DNA of 64,000 nucleotides from Chitinophaga pinensis (GTDB lineage: Bacteria; Bacteroidota; Bacteroidia; UKL13-3): the NCBI GenBank assembly GCA_945870425.1, contig CAMBSD010000014.1, positions 28,619 through 92,618 of the forward strand, read 5' to 3'. The notes under the pieces are model-generated. The model saw only the letters and a list, made by a program, of their open reading frames with translations, made no database searches and had not been told where the DNA came from. This document shows, piece after piece, positions 38,063 through 47,052 of the stretch (position 1 is the stretch's first letter; the number at the start of each line of letters is the position of its first letter). The position numbers were made by a program, and so were the translations under genes.

Positions 38063-38770
38063 ATGACAAGAACCATATTTTATTCAATCCTATATTCCGC
38101 AATTTTAATCATTATAGGATGCCAAAAAGATAATACGATTGAGAATACAAGCCCACCTCAAGTTGATTTTATAAGTCCATCTAAAGGGCAAAGTTTTACT
38201 GAAGATGATACCATTTATCTTAAAGTCAACATCAGTTCTTCCGTTGAATTGCACGATTATATGTTGGAATTGAAAAATTTAACAGATAACAAAACAGTTT
38301 ATACTTTTAATGGACACTCTGATGGAAAATCAGCTAGCATAAATGAATACTATATTCCTTATGTAAGTAAGGATGCAGATATGTTAATGGTTTTAACCAC
38401 ACTTGATCATAATGGAAATAAAAGTGTGCAGACATCATTATTCAAAATAAAAAACACCAAAGAGGAGCTAAAGCCTGAGATTGTTATTATTTCGCCAAGT
38501 TCGGCTGAATGTGATAACAATAGTTCTTTGCATATTCAGTTAGCTTTTAATCATAGTTTGTTTTTAAAAGAGTGACATGTAAAATTGAGTAAAAATGGCA
38601 CAGCAGTTATGGATTTTTTCCCTAATGTTGCACACTTGAAAAGCTTTTTGCTTGATACAACTTATCAGATAAAAGTAGATGCTTATTCGGATTTTGAATT
38701 ACTGATAACAGCTATTGATACGAGTAATATCAGGGCTGAAAAGGCATTTGATTTTCATGTACATTACTAG
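38063..38770 (+). pseudogene. Lipoprotein with Ig-like domains interrupted by one in-frame TGA
   Basis: Codons 1-170 encode a lipoprotein (lipobox IIIGC, Cys20) with DUF4625/Ig-like features (PPQVDFISPSKGQSFTEDDTIYLKVNI; PEIVIISPSSAECDNNSSLHIQLAF). A TGA at 38573-38575 stops it, but the same frame continues HVKLSKNGTAVMDFFPNVAHLKSF to a normal stop at 38770. TGG to TGA (one G to A change) would restore a tryptophan in LFLKEWHVKLSKNG. TGA is a normal stop elsewhere in this window, so readthrough by code change is unlikely. Confidence 0.85.
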
Positions 38771-38779
38771 CATAGAATT

Positions 38780-39181
38780 ATGAAAAAAATAGTTGGTCTA
38801 TTTGTGTTATTGCTATTCATTTTTGCATGCAATGAACAGAAGAAAAAGAATAATGCAGAAAAGTTGAATGATGATATTCTGAGGATGCATGATGAAGCCA
38901 TGTCAAAATCATCATACGTTTTGAAACTAAAAGGCAAAGTGAATGTTTTATTAGATAGTATCAATATACCTTTTAATAGAGATACCTTGCAGCAGTTATC
39001 ATCAGATTTATTTAAAGCTGATAGGCTTATGCTTGATTGGATGCACCAATACAAAGAGCCTAATTTGAAAAGTGATACGGCTGAAAGATATTTGCAAAAA
39101 CAATTAGAAATGATAGAAGAGGTTCATGATATTACATTTAAAAGTATTAATTCAGCAGAAAGGATTTTGAATGAAAAATAA
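38780..39181 (+). CDS. Small lipoprotein, helical, unknown function
   Basis: 133 residues; lipobox at LFIFAC (Cys17). The mature protein is charged and helical (HDEAMSKSSYVLKLKGKVNVLLDSI, MLDWMHQYKEPN). No family identified. It overlaps the SCO gene start by 11 bases, so it belongs to the same operon and may assist the metal or cytochrome function. Confidence 0.75.
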   Translation: MKKIVGLFVLLLFIFACNEQKKKNNAEKLNDDILRMHDEAMSKSSYVLKLKGKVNVLLDSINIPFNRDTLQQLSSDLFKADRLMLDWMHQYKEPNLKSDTAERYLQKQLEMIEEVHDITFKSINSAERILNEK

Positions 39182-39800
39182 AATAGGATTGTTGAGTTTG
39201 ATGTTCGTATTTATTGCTTGTGGCGAGAACAAGCTACCCATTTATGGTGATAGAAAGGTGGAGATGAAAACGATTGATGGAAAACCTGTGGCAGATACAA
39301 TTTATCAAACCGTTCCTGATTTTGAGTTTACCAATCAAGAGGGGAAGCTGATAAACCAAGATATCGTAAAGGATAAAATTTACATTGCTGATTTTTTCTT
39401 TGTTACATGTTCTACCATCTGTCCTCGTATGAAGAAAAACCTTTTGAAGGTGTATGAAACATTTAAAGACAATCCTGAAATCATGCTTTTGTCTCATACC
39501 ATCGATCCAGAGCACGATTCGGTTTCAGTGCTCCATGATTTTGCAAGCCGCTTAGGTGCGGATAGCAAGCAATGGCTATTTTTAACGGGTAATAGAGAGA
39601 AGATATACGAATTAGCCGAGCATGGTTACTATGCCACAGCGCTTGCTGATTCAACTGAACCGGGTGGTTATGTGCATAGTGGTGGGCTTATTTTGGTGGA
39701 TAAAAAACGAAGGGTTAGAGGCATCTATGATGGAACTGTTGAATCTGCTACCTCTCAATTGATATTAGACATAACAACACTAATGCATGAAAAAGAATAA
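39171..39800 (+). CDS. SCO1/SenC family protein (copper chaperone-like thioredoxin fold)
   Basis: 209 residues; lipobox FIAC (Cys17). The SCO signature CSTIC (C80, C84) in FFFVTCSTICPRM and the distal H169 (GGYVHSGG) are the three copper ligands of the family. SCO proteins deliver copper or reduce cysteines of cytochrome oxidase CuA centres on the outer face of the membrane. Placed between a small lipoprotein and a cytochrome c gene, with overlaps on both sides, it supports an electron-transport or copper-handling role for the operon. Confidence 0.93.
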   Translation: MKNKIGLLSLMFVFIACGENKLPIYGDRKVEMKTIDGKPVADTIYQTVPDFEFTNQEGKLINQDIVKDKIYIADFFFVTCSTICPRMKKNLLKVYETFKDNPEIMLLSHTIDPEHDSVSVLHDFASRLGADSKQWLFLTGNREKIYELAEHGYYATALADSTEPGGYVHSGGLILVDKKRRVRGIYDGTVESATSQLILDITTLMHEKE

Positions 39801-40164
39801 GTTTCTAGTTTTACTTTGCTTTGTTTTTTATTCGCTACTAATTTCATGTGCTGATGAGAAACAAGCCCAAAGCAGGGCCAATGCCAATCATGGTTTGGAA
39901 TTGTATGAGCGAATGTGCGCCAATTGTCATCAATCGGATGGAAGTGGTTTTGTTAAATTGTATCCACCTTTGAAAAATGCAGATTATATCAAACAAAACC
40001 CTAAAGCCATTTTTGGCATTATCAAAAACGGAATGAAAGGAAGGGTTATAGTGAATGGAATAGAGTTTAACTTAGTTATGCCTGCAAATCCTAAATTAAG
40101 TGACAAGGAAATTGAGCACATTGTAGAATATGTGCAAACAAGATTTTTGTCAAGTTCAGAGTAA
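39787..40164 (+). CDS. Class I cytochrome c, lipoprotein
   Basis: 125 residues. Lipobox LISC (Cys21) and a haem attachment motif CANCH (44-48), with the sixth ligand probably the methionine in LVMPANPKLSD. C-terminal helix IEHIVEYVQTRF closes the single-domain fold. It is a membrane-anchored periplasmic electron carrier. Last gene of the operon, overlapping SCO by 14 bases. Confidence 0.94.
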   Translation: MKKNKFLVLLCFVFYSLLISCADEKQAQSRANANHGLELYERMCANCHQSDGSGFVKLYPPLKNADYIKQNPKAIFGIIKNGMKGRVIVNGIEFNLVMPANPKLSDKEIEHIVEYVQTRFLSSSE

Positions 40165-40298
40165 TAATGTCCCCGAAACTGCTAGATATATATCACTATT
40201 TAGGAAATTTCTCTAATACATTGATTGATATGACTGGAATGTAAGCTTGGGTTTAAATGATTTATTTATATATTGCTCCTCAAATATTTAGCTAAATA

Positions 40299-43200
40299 AT
40301 GAAACATAATTTTTCTACCCTTTTCAAAGTTTTCATGTTGGGTGTAATTCTAATAGGTAGTTTGAACTCAAATGCCCAGCGTATTTGTGGTTCAATGGAT
40401 TATTTGAACAGCCAAATACAATCTGATCCAAATATTGTTCAAAGAAGACAAATCATCGAGACTCAAACACAATCTTACCAGAGTGCTCTTAACAAAGCTG
40501 CAGGAGTTTTAGTTACCATTCCCGTAGTTGTTCATGTGGTTTACAACACAAGTACACAAAACATTTCTCAAGCTCAAATTCAATCTCAGATTGATATTTT
40601 AAATGCAGACTACAGAAAATTAAATGCTGATACAGCCAATGTTCCAACGCTATTTAAATCAATAGCAGCTGATTGTAAAATCGAGTTTGTTTTAGCCAAA
40701 AGAGATCCCGCTGGTAATGCAACTAACGGAATTGTAAGAAAGCAAACAGCGACTACTAGTTTTTCTTCCAATGATAATGTGAAATACTCTTCAAAAGGTG
40801 GAGATGATGCTTGGGCAAGTGGATCTTATCTTAATTTATGGGTATGTCCATTAGGTGGAGGCTTATTGGGCTATGCTCAATTCCCGGGAAGCGGCTCGGC
40901 TTTAACGGATGGAGTTGTAGTCAATGTTACTGCATTCGGAAATACTGGCACAGCTGCTGCTCCGTTTAACAAAGGAAGGACGGCTACTCATGAAGTGGGA
41001 CACTGGTTAAATCTTTACCATATTTGGGGTGATGATAGTGGAGCATGCACAGGTTCTGATAATGTGGGCGATACTCCAAATCAAGGTGCTGAAAATATTG
41101 GATGTCCAATATATCCTCGTGCTTCATGCAGCAATACGAGTGATATGTTCATGAATTACATGGATTATGTAGACGATGCATGTATGAATATGTTCTCAGT
41201 TGGTCAGGGCTCAAGAATGAGTGCTTTGTTCGCTTCTGGTGGTGCAAGGGCTTCGCTATTAACATCATTGGGCGGAATTGCCCCTGGTACAGGAACAGCT
41301 TGTGCACTACCTGCTGGTCTAAGCGCTAGCTCAATTACATCAAATAGTGCAACAATTAACTGGACTCCAGTTTCAGGAGCAACAAGCTACAATGTGCAAT
41401 ATAAAACAGCTACAAATGCTGCTTTCATAACTGTTTCAAGTGCAACTAATACTTTAAATTTATCTGGGTTAAATGCCAATAGTTTCTACACCTATCAAAT
41501 TCAAACAGTTTGTAGCGGAGGTGTAAGCGCATATACCCCACTATCAAATTTTACAACTTTAGCGGTTACGAATTGCGCTATACCAGCAGGACTTACTGCA
41601 TCAACAATCACTTCCTCGGCTGCAACAATCTCATGGGCTGCTGTATCGGGAGCAACAAGCTACTTATTGCAATATAAAACAAATGCAGCTGCGGCTTTTA
41701 CAAGTATATCTAGCTCTACAAATTCAATTAGCTTGACAGGTTTGTCTGCAACAACTGTATACTCTTATCAAATAAAAACAGTATGTTCAAATACATTGTC
41801 CAGCGCATTTTCAACTGTTGGAGCATTTACTACCACTGCTTCAACAGCATGTGCTGTGCCAACAGGAATCGCTGCATCTGGGATAACATCTAACAGGGCT
41901 GTAATATCATGGGCTGCAGTTTCAGGCTCTAATGGTTACAGGGTTCAATATAAAACAACTAATGCAACAACTTTTACTAGTTTCACAACCACAACAAATA
42001 CAATTACCTTGACAGGTTTATCTGCCGCTACAGGTTATACCTACCAGGTTCAAACGGTTTGCTCAAATACTTTATCAAGCTCTTGGTCGAGTGCAGCTGC
42101 TTTTGCTACTCTTGCTGCTTCAACTTGCGCAGTTCCAAGCGGAATTTCAGTTTCAGGAGTAACTGCCTCTGCCGCAACAATTTCTTGGACAGCCGTAACA
42201 GGTGCATTAAGTTATAAATTGCAATATAAAAGCAGTGCTGCTGCGACTTTTACCGCAGTTACAAGCAATACAAATTCTATTAGTTTGACTGGCCTAACGG
42301 CTTCAACTGTTTATACATACCAAGTTCAAACAGTTTGTTCTGGTGCCTTATCTAGTGCCTTGTCAGCAGCATCCACCTTCGCAACATCGGCAGCAGCTTC
42401 ATGTGCTACCCCTGGTGGCATTTCAATTTCAGGCATATCGGCATCAGCAGCAACTGTAAAATGGACTGCGGTATCGGGTGCAGCAAGTTATAAAGTTCAA
42501 TACAAAACGAGTGCGGCCCCAGCATTTACAACAATTACAAGTACAAGCGCATCTGCTAACATAACTGGCTTAGCAGCATCTACTGCTTATACCTACCAAG
42601 TACAAACTGTTTGTTCAAATGGATTGTCTAGTGCTTTAACAACAGCCTCAACATTTACAACTTCTGCTGCCACATCATGCGCTTCACCAACTGGAGCTTC
42701 TGTTTCAAGTGTGACAGCAAATAGCGCGAGCATCACATGGACATCAGTTTCAGGAGCTCAATCATATAAATTACAATACAAAGCCACAACAGCCAACGCT
42801 TTTACAGTGGTTACTAGTGCAACAAATACATATCTTTTGAATGGATTAACGCCAGGAGTTACATACAGTTATCAAATTCAAACTGTTTGTTCAAGTAGTT
42901 TATTGAGTCCTGTGACAACAGCAGCTAATTTTACAACCCTTTCAAGCTCTGCTTGTACCGATAATTATGAAGCTAACGAGACAAGAACAACAGCAAAAGC
43001 CATACTTGCAGGAGTTTCTATAACTGCAAAAATTGGAACAAGTACTGATATTGATTGGTTTAGTACAAACAATACAAGTGCTGCTAAAAACATACAAGTG
43101 GTATTGAATAATCTCCCTGCTGATTATGATTTGTATTTGTACAGTTCAACTGGCGCATTACTCGCTTCTTCTTTGAATGCTGGCAACTCTTCCGAAACAC

Positions 43201-43604
43201 TTAAGTATAACAACGGTGCTGTAGGTACATACTATATTAGAATAATTGGTTACAATGGTGTATTTAGCGCTGTTAATTGTTATACGTTAATTGCTAATAC
43301 TAGTAGTGTAGCATATAGAATGAGTGCACCACAGACCTCAAAAACTGAAAGCAACTATAATATTTTTCCCAATCCTGCTCAAAATGAAGTAAATGTTGAC
43401 TTTACCCTATCAAGTAATAAAACAGTTGAAGTAAGGGTATATGACATCACTGGTAAGTTAGTAATATCAAATATTTTTGAAGGTGTTGAAGGCTTAAATA
43501 AAAATGTGCTCGACATTTCGGGTTTAATAAACAAAGGAATCTACATGCTTGAATGCAACGATGGCGACAAAGTTCAAATAAGTAAATTAATAATTGAAAA
43601 ATAA
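40299..43604 (+). CDS. Secreted M43 (pappalysin-type) metalloprotease with six FN3 domains, PPC domain and T9SS sorting signal
   Basis: 1101 residues. Signal peptide (to about 26, SNAQ), a propeptide region, then the M43 zinc motif HEVGHWLNLYH (231-241) and the Met-turn region (FMNYMDY). Six FN3 domains of about 92 residues follow (about 335-885), each starting CAxPxG(I/L)S and carrying SWTAVSGAxSYxxQYKT. A bacterial pre-peptidase C-terminal-like domain (about 886-1000, CTDNYEANETRTTA) and a type A T9SS sorting domain (about 1020-1101, YNIFPNPAQNEVNV) complete it. It is predicted to be exported by T9SS and act on extracellular protein. No operon partner. Confidence 0.95.
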   Translation: MKHNFSTLFKVFMLGVILIGSLNSNAQRICGSMDYLNSQIQSDPNIVQRRQIIETQTQSYQSALNKAAGVLVTIPVVVHVVYNTSTQNISQAQIQSQIDILNADYRKLNADTANVPTLFKSIAADCKIEFVLAKRDPAGNATNGIVRKQTATTSFSSNDNVKYSSKGGDDAWASGSYLNLWVCPLGGGLLGYAQFPGSGSALTDGVVVNVTAFGNTGTAAAPFNKGRTATHEVGHWLNLYHIWGDDSGACTGSDNVGDTPNQGAENIGCPIYPRASCSNTSDMFMNYMDYVDDACMNMFSVGQGSRMSALFASGGARASLLTSLGGIAPGTGTACALPAGLSASSITSNSATINWTPVSGATSYNVQYKTATNAAFITVSSATNTLNLSGLNANSFYTYQIQTVCSGGVSAYTPLSNFTTLAVTNCAIPAGLTASTITSSAATISWAAVSGATSYLLQYKTNAAAAFTSISSSTNSISLTGLSATTVYSYQIKTVCSNTLSSAFSTVGAFTTTASTACAVPTGIAASGITSNRAVISWAAVSGSNGYRVQYKTTNATTFTSFTTTTNTITLTGLSAATGYTYQVQTVCSNTLSSSWSSAAAFATLAASTCAVPSGISVSGVTASAATISWTAVTGALSYKLQYKSSAAATFTAVTSNTNSISLTGLTASTVYTYQVQTVCSGALSSALSAASTFATSAAASCATPGGISISGISASAATVKWTAVSGAASYKVQYKTSAAPAFTTITSTSASANITGLAASTAYTYQVQTVCSNGLSSALTTASTFTTSAATSCASPTGASVSSVTANSASITWTSVSGAQSYKLQYKATTANAFTVVTSATNTYLLNGLTPGVTYSYQIQTVCSSSLLSPVTTAANFTTLSSSACTDNYEANETRTTAKAILAGVSITAKIGTSTDIDWFSTNNTSAAKNIQVVLNNLPADYDLYLYSSTGALLASSLNAGNSSETLKYNNGAVGTYYIRIIGYNGVFSAVNCYTLIANTSSVAYRMSAPQTSKTESNYNIFPNPAQNEVNVDFTLSSNKTVEVRVYDITGKLVISNIFEGVEGLNKNVLDISGLINKGIYMLECNDGDKVQISKLIIEK
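41301..42953 (+). repeat. Six tandem ~275-bp FN3-coding repeats
   Basis: The six FN3 domains are encoded by near-homologous ~275-base units with shared strings such as TATACCTACCAGGTTCAAAC-like variants. Such internal homology allows domain number to change by recombination. Confidence 0.75.
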
Positions 43605-43623
43605 AATTATTGTAATTTTAAAG

Positions 43624-43654
43624 AGCCTTGATATGAAATTATCAAGGCTTTTTT
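43624..43654 (+). terminator. Rho-independent terminator after the M43 protease gene
   Basis: 10-bp perfect stem (AGCCTTGATA / TATCAAGGCT), 6-base loop, T run; about 20 bases after the stop. Confidence 0.92.
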
Positions 43655-43702
43655 GTTTTATAAAATGGGTATAAAAAGAGGCAAATCAATCTTAATTATT
43701 CA

Positions 43703-43710
43703 TAATTTTG
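43703..43710 (+). promoter_or_regulatory. -7 element for the T9SS cargo gene at 43748
   Basis: TAATTTTG matches TAnnTTTG fully, 37 bases before the GTG start. No clear -33 TTG was found. Confidence 0.5.
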
Positions 43711-43747
43711 CTGCATATAAACATACAAAATACTAATTCATTTTAAA

Positions 43748-44749
43748 GTGAGTCAATTGAAGAAAATAGTTGTTTGCCTATTTTGCGTCCTGAACTTAGT
43801 AGGGAAAGCTCAGTTTGCACCGCAAGTTGGTACAGATGGTACTTCTGCTATTTATAAGGATAGTTCAATTTTTGTTAATTGGGCGAAAGCTTGCGCAATT
43901 AAGCGCGGGTGGCAAAACATAGCGGATACCAAATTAGGCAAAGTGGATGCAGGAACTGAAGAATCTGCCCATGGAGCACCAGGAAATGGTGTCGTAAGTT
44001 TGGGTGATGGGGGAGAAGCCATCTTAACATTTAATCCCCCAATAAATAATGGCCCAGGCTATGATTTTGCTGTTTTTGAAAATGGTTTTCCATTTGGTTC
44101 TGGCTCATATTATTTAGAATTAGCCTTTGTTGAAGTAAGTTCAGATGGGAATCATTTTGTAAGATTTAATGCCATTTCAAATACCGATACAAGCCAACAA
44201 ATAGATCAATTTAGCGGAGTAGATGCATCAAAAATAAATAACCTTGCGGGTAAATACATTGGCAACTATGGAACACCTTTTGATTTAGATGAATTCTTGC
44301 CTTTATCAAGCATCAATATCAATCAAATTACTCATATACGCATTGTGGATGTGGTGGGCAGTATGGATAATAATTTTGCAAGAAGAGATTCAAGAGGTGT
44401 TAAAATAAATGACCCTTGGCCTACTCCGTTTGGCTCTTCTGGCTTCGATTTGGACGCAGTTGGTGTTATCCATCAATTTGGAAATTCGGGAATAAGCGAT
44501 ATGAAAGAAGAGAATTTGTTTCAGTTTCAGAATCCTATAAGTGCTCAACAAAATCTGAATATACGATTTGATAAAAATATTCAAAATGGAATTTTAAGAA
44601 TAAGTCAAGTAAACGGTTCTATCGTTTCAGAAACATTAGTGAAGGATGTTAGCTATGAGCATTTCATCCGAATTGACAAGCAAGGGATGTACTTTATTAG
44701 CTTAGAAACAAGTGAGGGTATAATTACAAAAAGATTAATTGTGAACTAG
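43748..44749 (+). CDS. Secreted protein of unknown function with T9SS sorting domain
   Basis: 333 residues from GTG (a TTG three codons later, MKKIVV, is equally possible). Signal peptide (to about 21, VGKAQ). The central domain (GVVSLGDGGEAILTFNPPINNGPGYDFAVFENGF; LAGKYIGNYGTPFDLDEF) is a jelly-roll-like surface domain that I have seen in cell-surface proteins of Bacteroidota but cannot name. A T9SS type A domain ends the protein (FISLETSEGIITKRLIVN). Monocistronic by appearance. Confidence 0.82.
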   Translation: MSQLKKIVVCLFCVLNLVGKAQFAPQVGTDGTSAIYKDSSIFVNWAKACAIKRGWQNIADTKLGKVDAGTEESAHGAPGNGVVSLGDGGEAILTFNPPINNGPGYDFAVFENGFPFGSGSYYLELAFVEVSSDGNHFVRFNAISNTDTSQQIDQFSGVDASKINNLAGKYIGNYGTPFDLDEFLPLSSININQITHIRIVDVVGSMDNNFARRDSRGVKINDPWPTPFGSSGFDLDAVGVIHQFGNSGISDMKEENLFQFQNPISAQQNLNIRFDKNIQNGILRISQVNGSIVSETLVKDVSYEHFIRIDKQGMYFISLETSEGIITKRLIVN

Positions 44750-44876
44750 CAAAGAAATGGAGTTGCAAAATCAAATCAAGCCATGTGAGCTATGCAGAAA
44801 TGCCTTTAATTGTAATCTCCATCATATATCATAATGCCTTAAAGAATTCTTGTTTTTAGATTGCTTCAATCCTTGA

Positions 44877-47006
44877 TTATCCTTCCAATTTCATCGTGAG
44901 GCTGATTCTTTTTCTTTGCAAGTCAAGTTCAAGAACTTTTAGTTGTACTTGTTGTTGCAGTTTAACTACTTCATTAGGGTCTCTTATAAAACGATTGGCC
45001 AATTGAGAAATATGCACCATGCCATCTTGCTTCACACCAATGTCTACAAAGCAACCAAAGTTTGTTATATTGGTAATAATACCTGGAAGTACCATTCCTA
45101 CATATAAATCCTCTGGCTTTTTTACATCAGCAAAGCTAAATGCTTGCAATGTCGCTCTTGGATCTCTGCCAGGTTTTGCAAGTTCTTTAATGATATCGTT
45201 GATGGTAGGAAGTCCGAAATTTTCGATAACATATTTAGATGGATTAATGTTTTTTCGGAGGCTTTCATGATGTATTAAATCCTCTACTTTGCATTGTTGG
45301 TCTTTGGCCATTTGTTCAACAATATGGTAGCTTTCTGGATGAACCCCACTGTTGTCTAGCGCGTTTTTTGCTTTGTTAATTCTTAAAAATCCTGCACATT
45401 GCTCAAATGCTTTTTCTCCTAATCGAGGTACTTTTTTTAATTGAGAACGACTGCTAAATGCACCATTTTCATTTCTGTAGGCAACTATGTTTTGTGCTAT
45501 TTGTGGGCCTAATCCAGAGACATAGGTTAGTAAACTTTTGCTGGCTGTATTCAAATTTACACCAACATTATTTACGCAGCTTTGCACCACCGAATCAAGG
45601 CTGTGTTTAAGTTTATGTTGATCAACATCATGTTGGTATTGCCCAACACCAATGGACTTTGGGTCTATCTTTACCAATTCTGCTAATGGGTCGGCAAGCC
45701 TACGTCCAATAGAAACAGCACCCCTCACCGTAACATCTTTATCTGGAAATTCATCACGTGCCACTTCAGATGCAGAATAAACCGAAGCCCCATTTTCATT
45801 TACCATATAAATTTCGGGTTTGTTATCGAAAGAAATATTCCTTACTAATTCCTCTGTTTCTCTTCCCGCTGTTCCATTGCCTATGGCAATGGCTTCGATG
45901 TTAAATTTTTGAGCCAATTGTTTTATTTTATCGCTGGCTTTAGCCAGCTCTCGTTGTGGTTCGTGTGGGTATATAATATCATCAGCTAATAGTTTACCTT
46001 CTTCATTCAAACAAACCACCTTGCATCCCGAGCGGAATCCAGGGTCGATGGCCAAAATTCGTTTATTGCCCAAAGGTGCTGAAAGTAGCAATTGGCGTAG
46101 GTTTTCAGCAAATACCTTTATGGCCTCTTCATCAGCTCGGGCTTTAGCCAATGACCTGAATTCATTTTCCATTGAAGGAGCCAAAAGTCTTTTATAGGAA
46201 TCTTTAATGGATAATGCCAATTGCTTACTGCTTTCAGTATGGCGTTTGATGTATTGGTACTCAATTTTTTTAATAATGATATCTTCATCAGGCTCAATGC
46301 TTAGTTTAAGGAATCCCTCCTCTTCACCTCTAAACACAGCTAATAAGCGATGTGAGGGGCATCGACTTAAAGGCTCATCAAAACTAAAATAATCCTGGTA
46401 TTTATTGCCTTCAACTACTTTTCCTTTGCCTACTTTTGTATAAAGAACAGCATGTTTTTCAAACTGCAAACGTATCATGCTTCTAATATTGCTATCCTCA
46501 TTTATCATCTCTGCAATGATATCTCTAGCGCCTTGTAAGGCTATTTCTTCAGAGCTCACTTTGTCATTTATGAATTTACTCGCTTCAAATAAAACATCTT
46601 GAGGTAATTCTTTTAATAACCATAAAGCAAAAGGCTCAAGACCATTTTCTCTTGCTGTACTAGCTTTGGTTTTGCGCTTGGGTTTGTAGGGCAGATATAT
46701 GTCCTCAAGAGCATTTGAATCCCAGCAATCAATTATTTGTCGTTCTAATGAGGGTGTTAACTTTCCTTGTTCTTTTATGGTTTCAAGTATGCTTAGCTTT
46801 CTTTTTTCGAGTTCTCGAAATTTGCTTGTTGTATTCTTGATGTTTTCAATCTCCACTTCATCAAGGCCCATGGTTGCCTCTTTTCGATATCGTGAAATAA
46901 AAGGTACGGTGGCGCCTTCATCAATAAGTTTTATGGTAGCTGAAACTTGCTTTAGGCTAATGCCTATATGATTTGAAATAATGGAGTAAAGGCTTTTGTC
47001 TTGCAT
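44877..47006 (-). CDS. tex: Tex-family S1 RNA-binding transcription accessory protein
   Basis: 709 residues from ATG at MQDKSL (an ATG four codons upstream is possible). Domain order of Tex: N-terminal helical region (YRKEATMGLDEVEIENIKN; LPYKPKRKTKAS), YqgF/RNase H-like domain (ILAIDPGFRSGCKVV), helix-hairpin-helix region (YVSGLGPQIAQNIVAYRNENGAF) and C-terminal S1 domain (VGMVLPGIITNITNFGCFVDIGV). Tex binds RNA and affects transcription and stress tolerance. Stands alone with an intergenic gap on each side. Confidence 0.95.
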   Translation of the reverse strand: MQDKSLYSIISNHIGISLKQVSATIKLIDEGATVPFISRYRKEATMGLDEVEIENIKNTTSKFRELEKRKLSILETIKEQGKLTPSLERQIIDCWDSNALEDIYLPYKPKRKTKASTARENGLEPFALWLLKELPQDVLFEASKFINDKVSSEEIALQGARDIIAEMINEDSNIRSMIRLQFEKHAVLYTKVGKGKVVEGNKYQDYFSFDEPLSRCPSHRLLAVFRGEEEGFLKLSIEPDEDIIIKKIEYQYIKRHTESSKQLALSIKDSYKRLLAPSMENEFRSLAKARADEEAIKVFAENLRQLLLSAPLGNKRILAIDPGFRSGCKVVCLNEEGKLLADDIIYPHEPQRELAKASDKIKQLAQKFNIEAIAIGNGTAGRETEELVRNISFDNKPEIYMVNENGASVYSASEVARDEFPDKDVTVRGAVSIGRRLADPLAELVKIDPKSIGVGQYQHDVDQHKLKHSLDSVVQSCVNNVGVNLNTASKSLLTYVSGLGPQIAQNIVAYRNENGAFSSRSQLKKVPRLGEKAFEQCAGFLRINKAKNALDNSGVHPESYHIVEQMAKDQQCKVEDLIHHESLRKNINPSKYVIENFGLPTINDIIKELAKPGRDPRATLQAFSFADVKKPEDLYVGMVLPGIITNITNFGCFVDIGVKQDGMVHISQLANRFIRDPNEVVKLQQQVQLKVLELDLQRKRISLTMKLEG

Positions 47007-47052
47007 ATAACAAGGCAATAATAAAGAAACTTTGGCTAGTGCTAAAGGCTAT

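Noticed and set aside
18305-38770. Stop codon recoding (TAA as Gln, TGA as Trp)
   Set aside because: TAA and TGA end many intact genes here (for example the M48 and RND adaptor genes end in TGA), so a changed code would break those.
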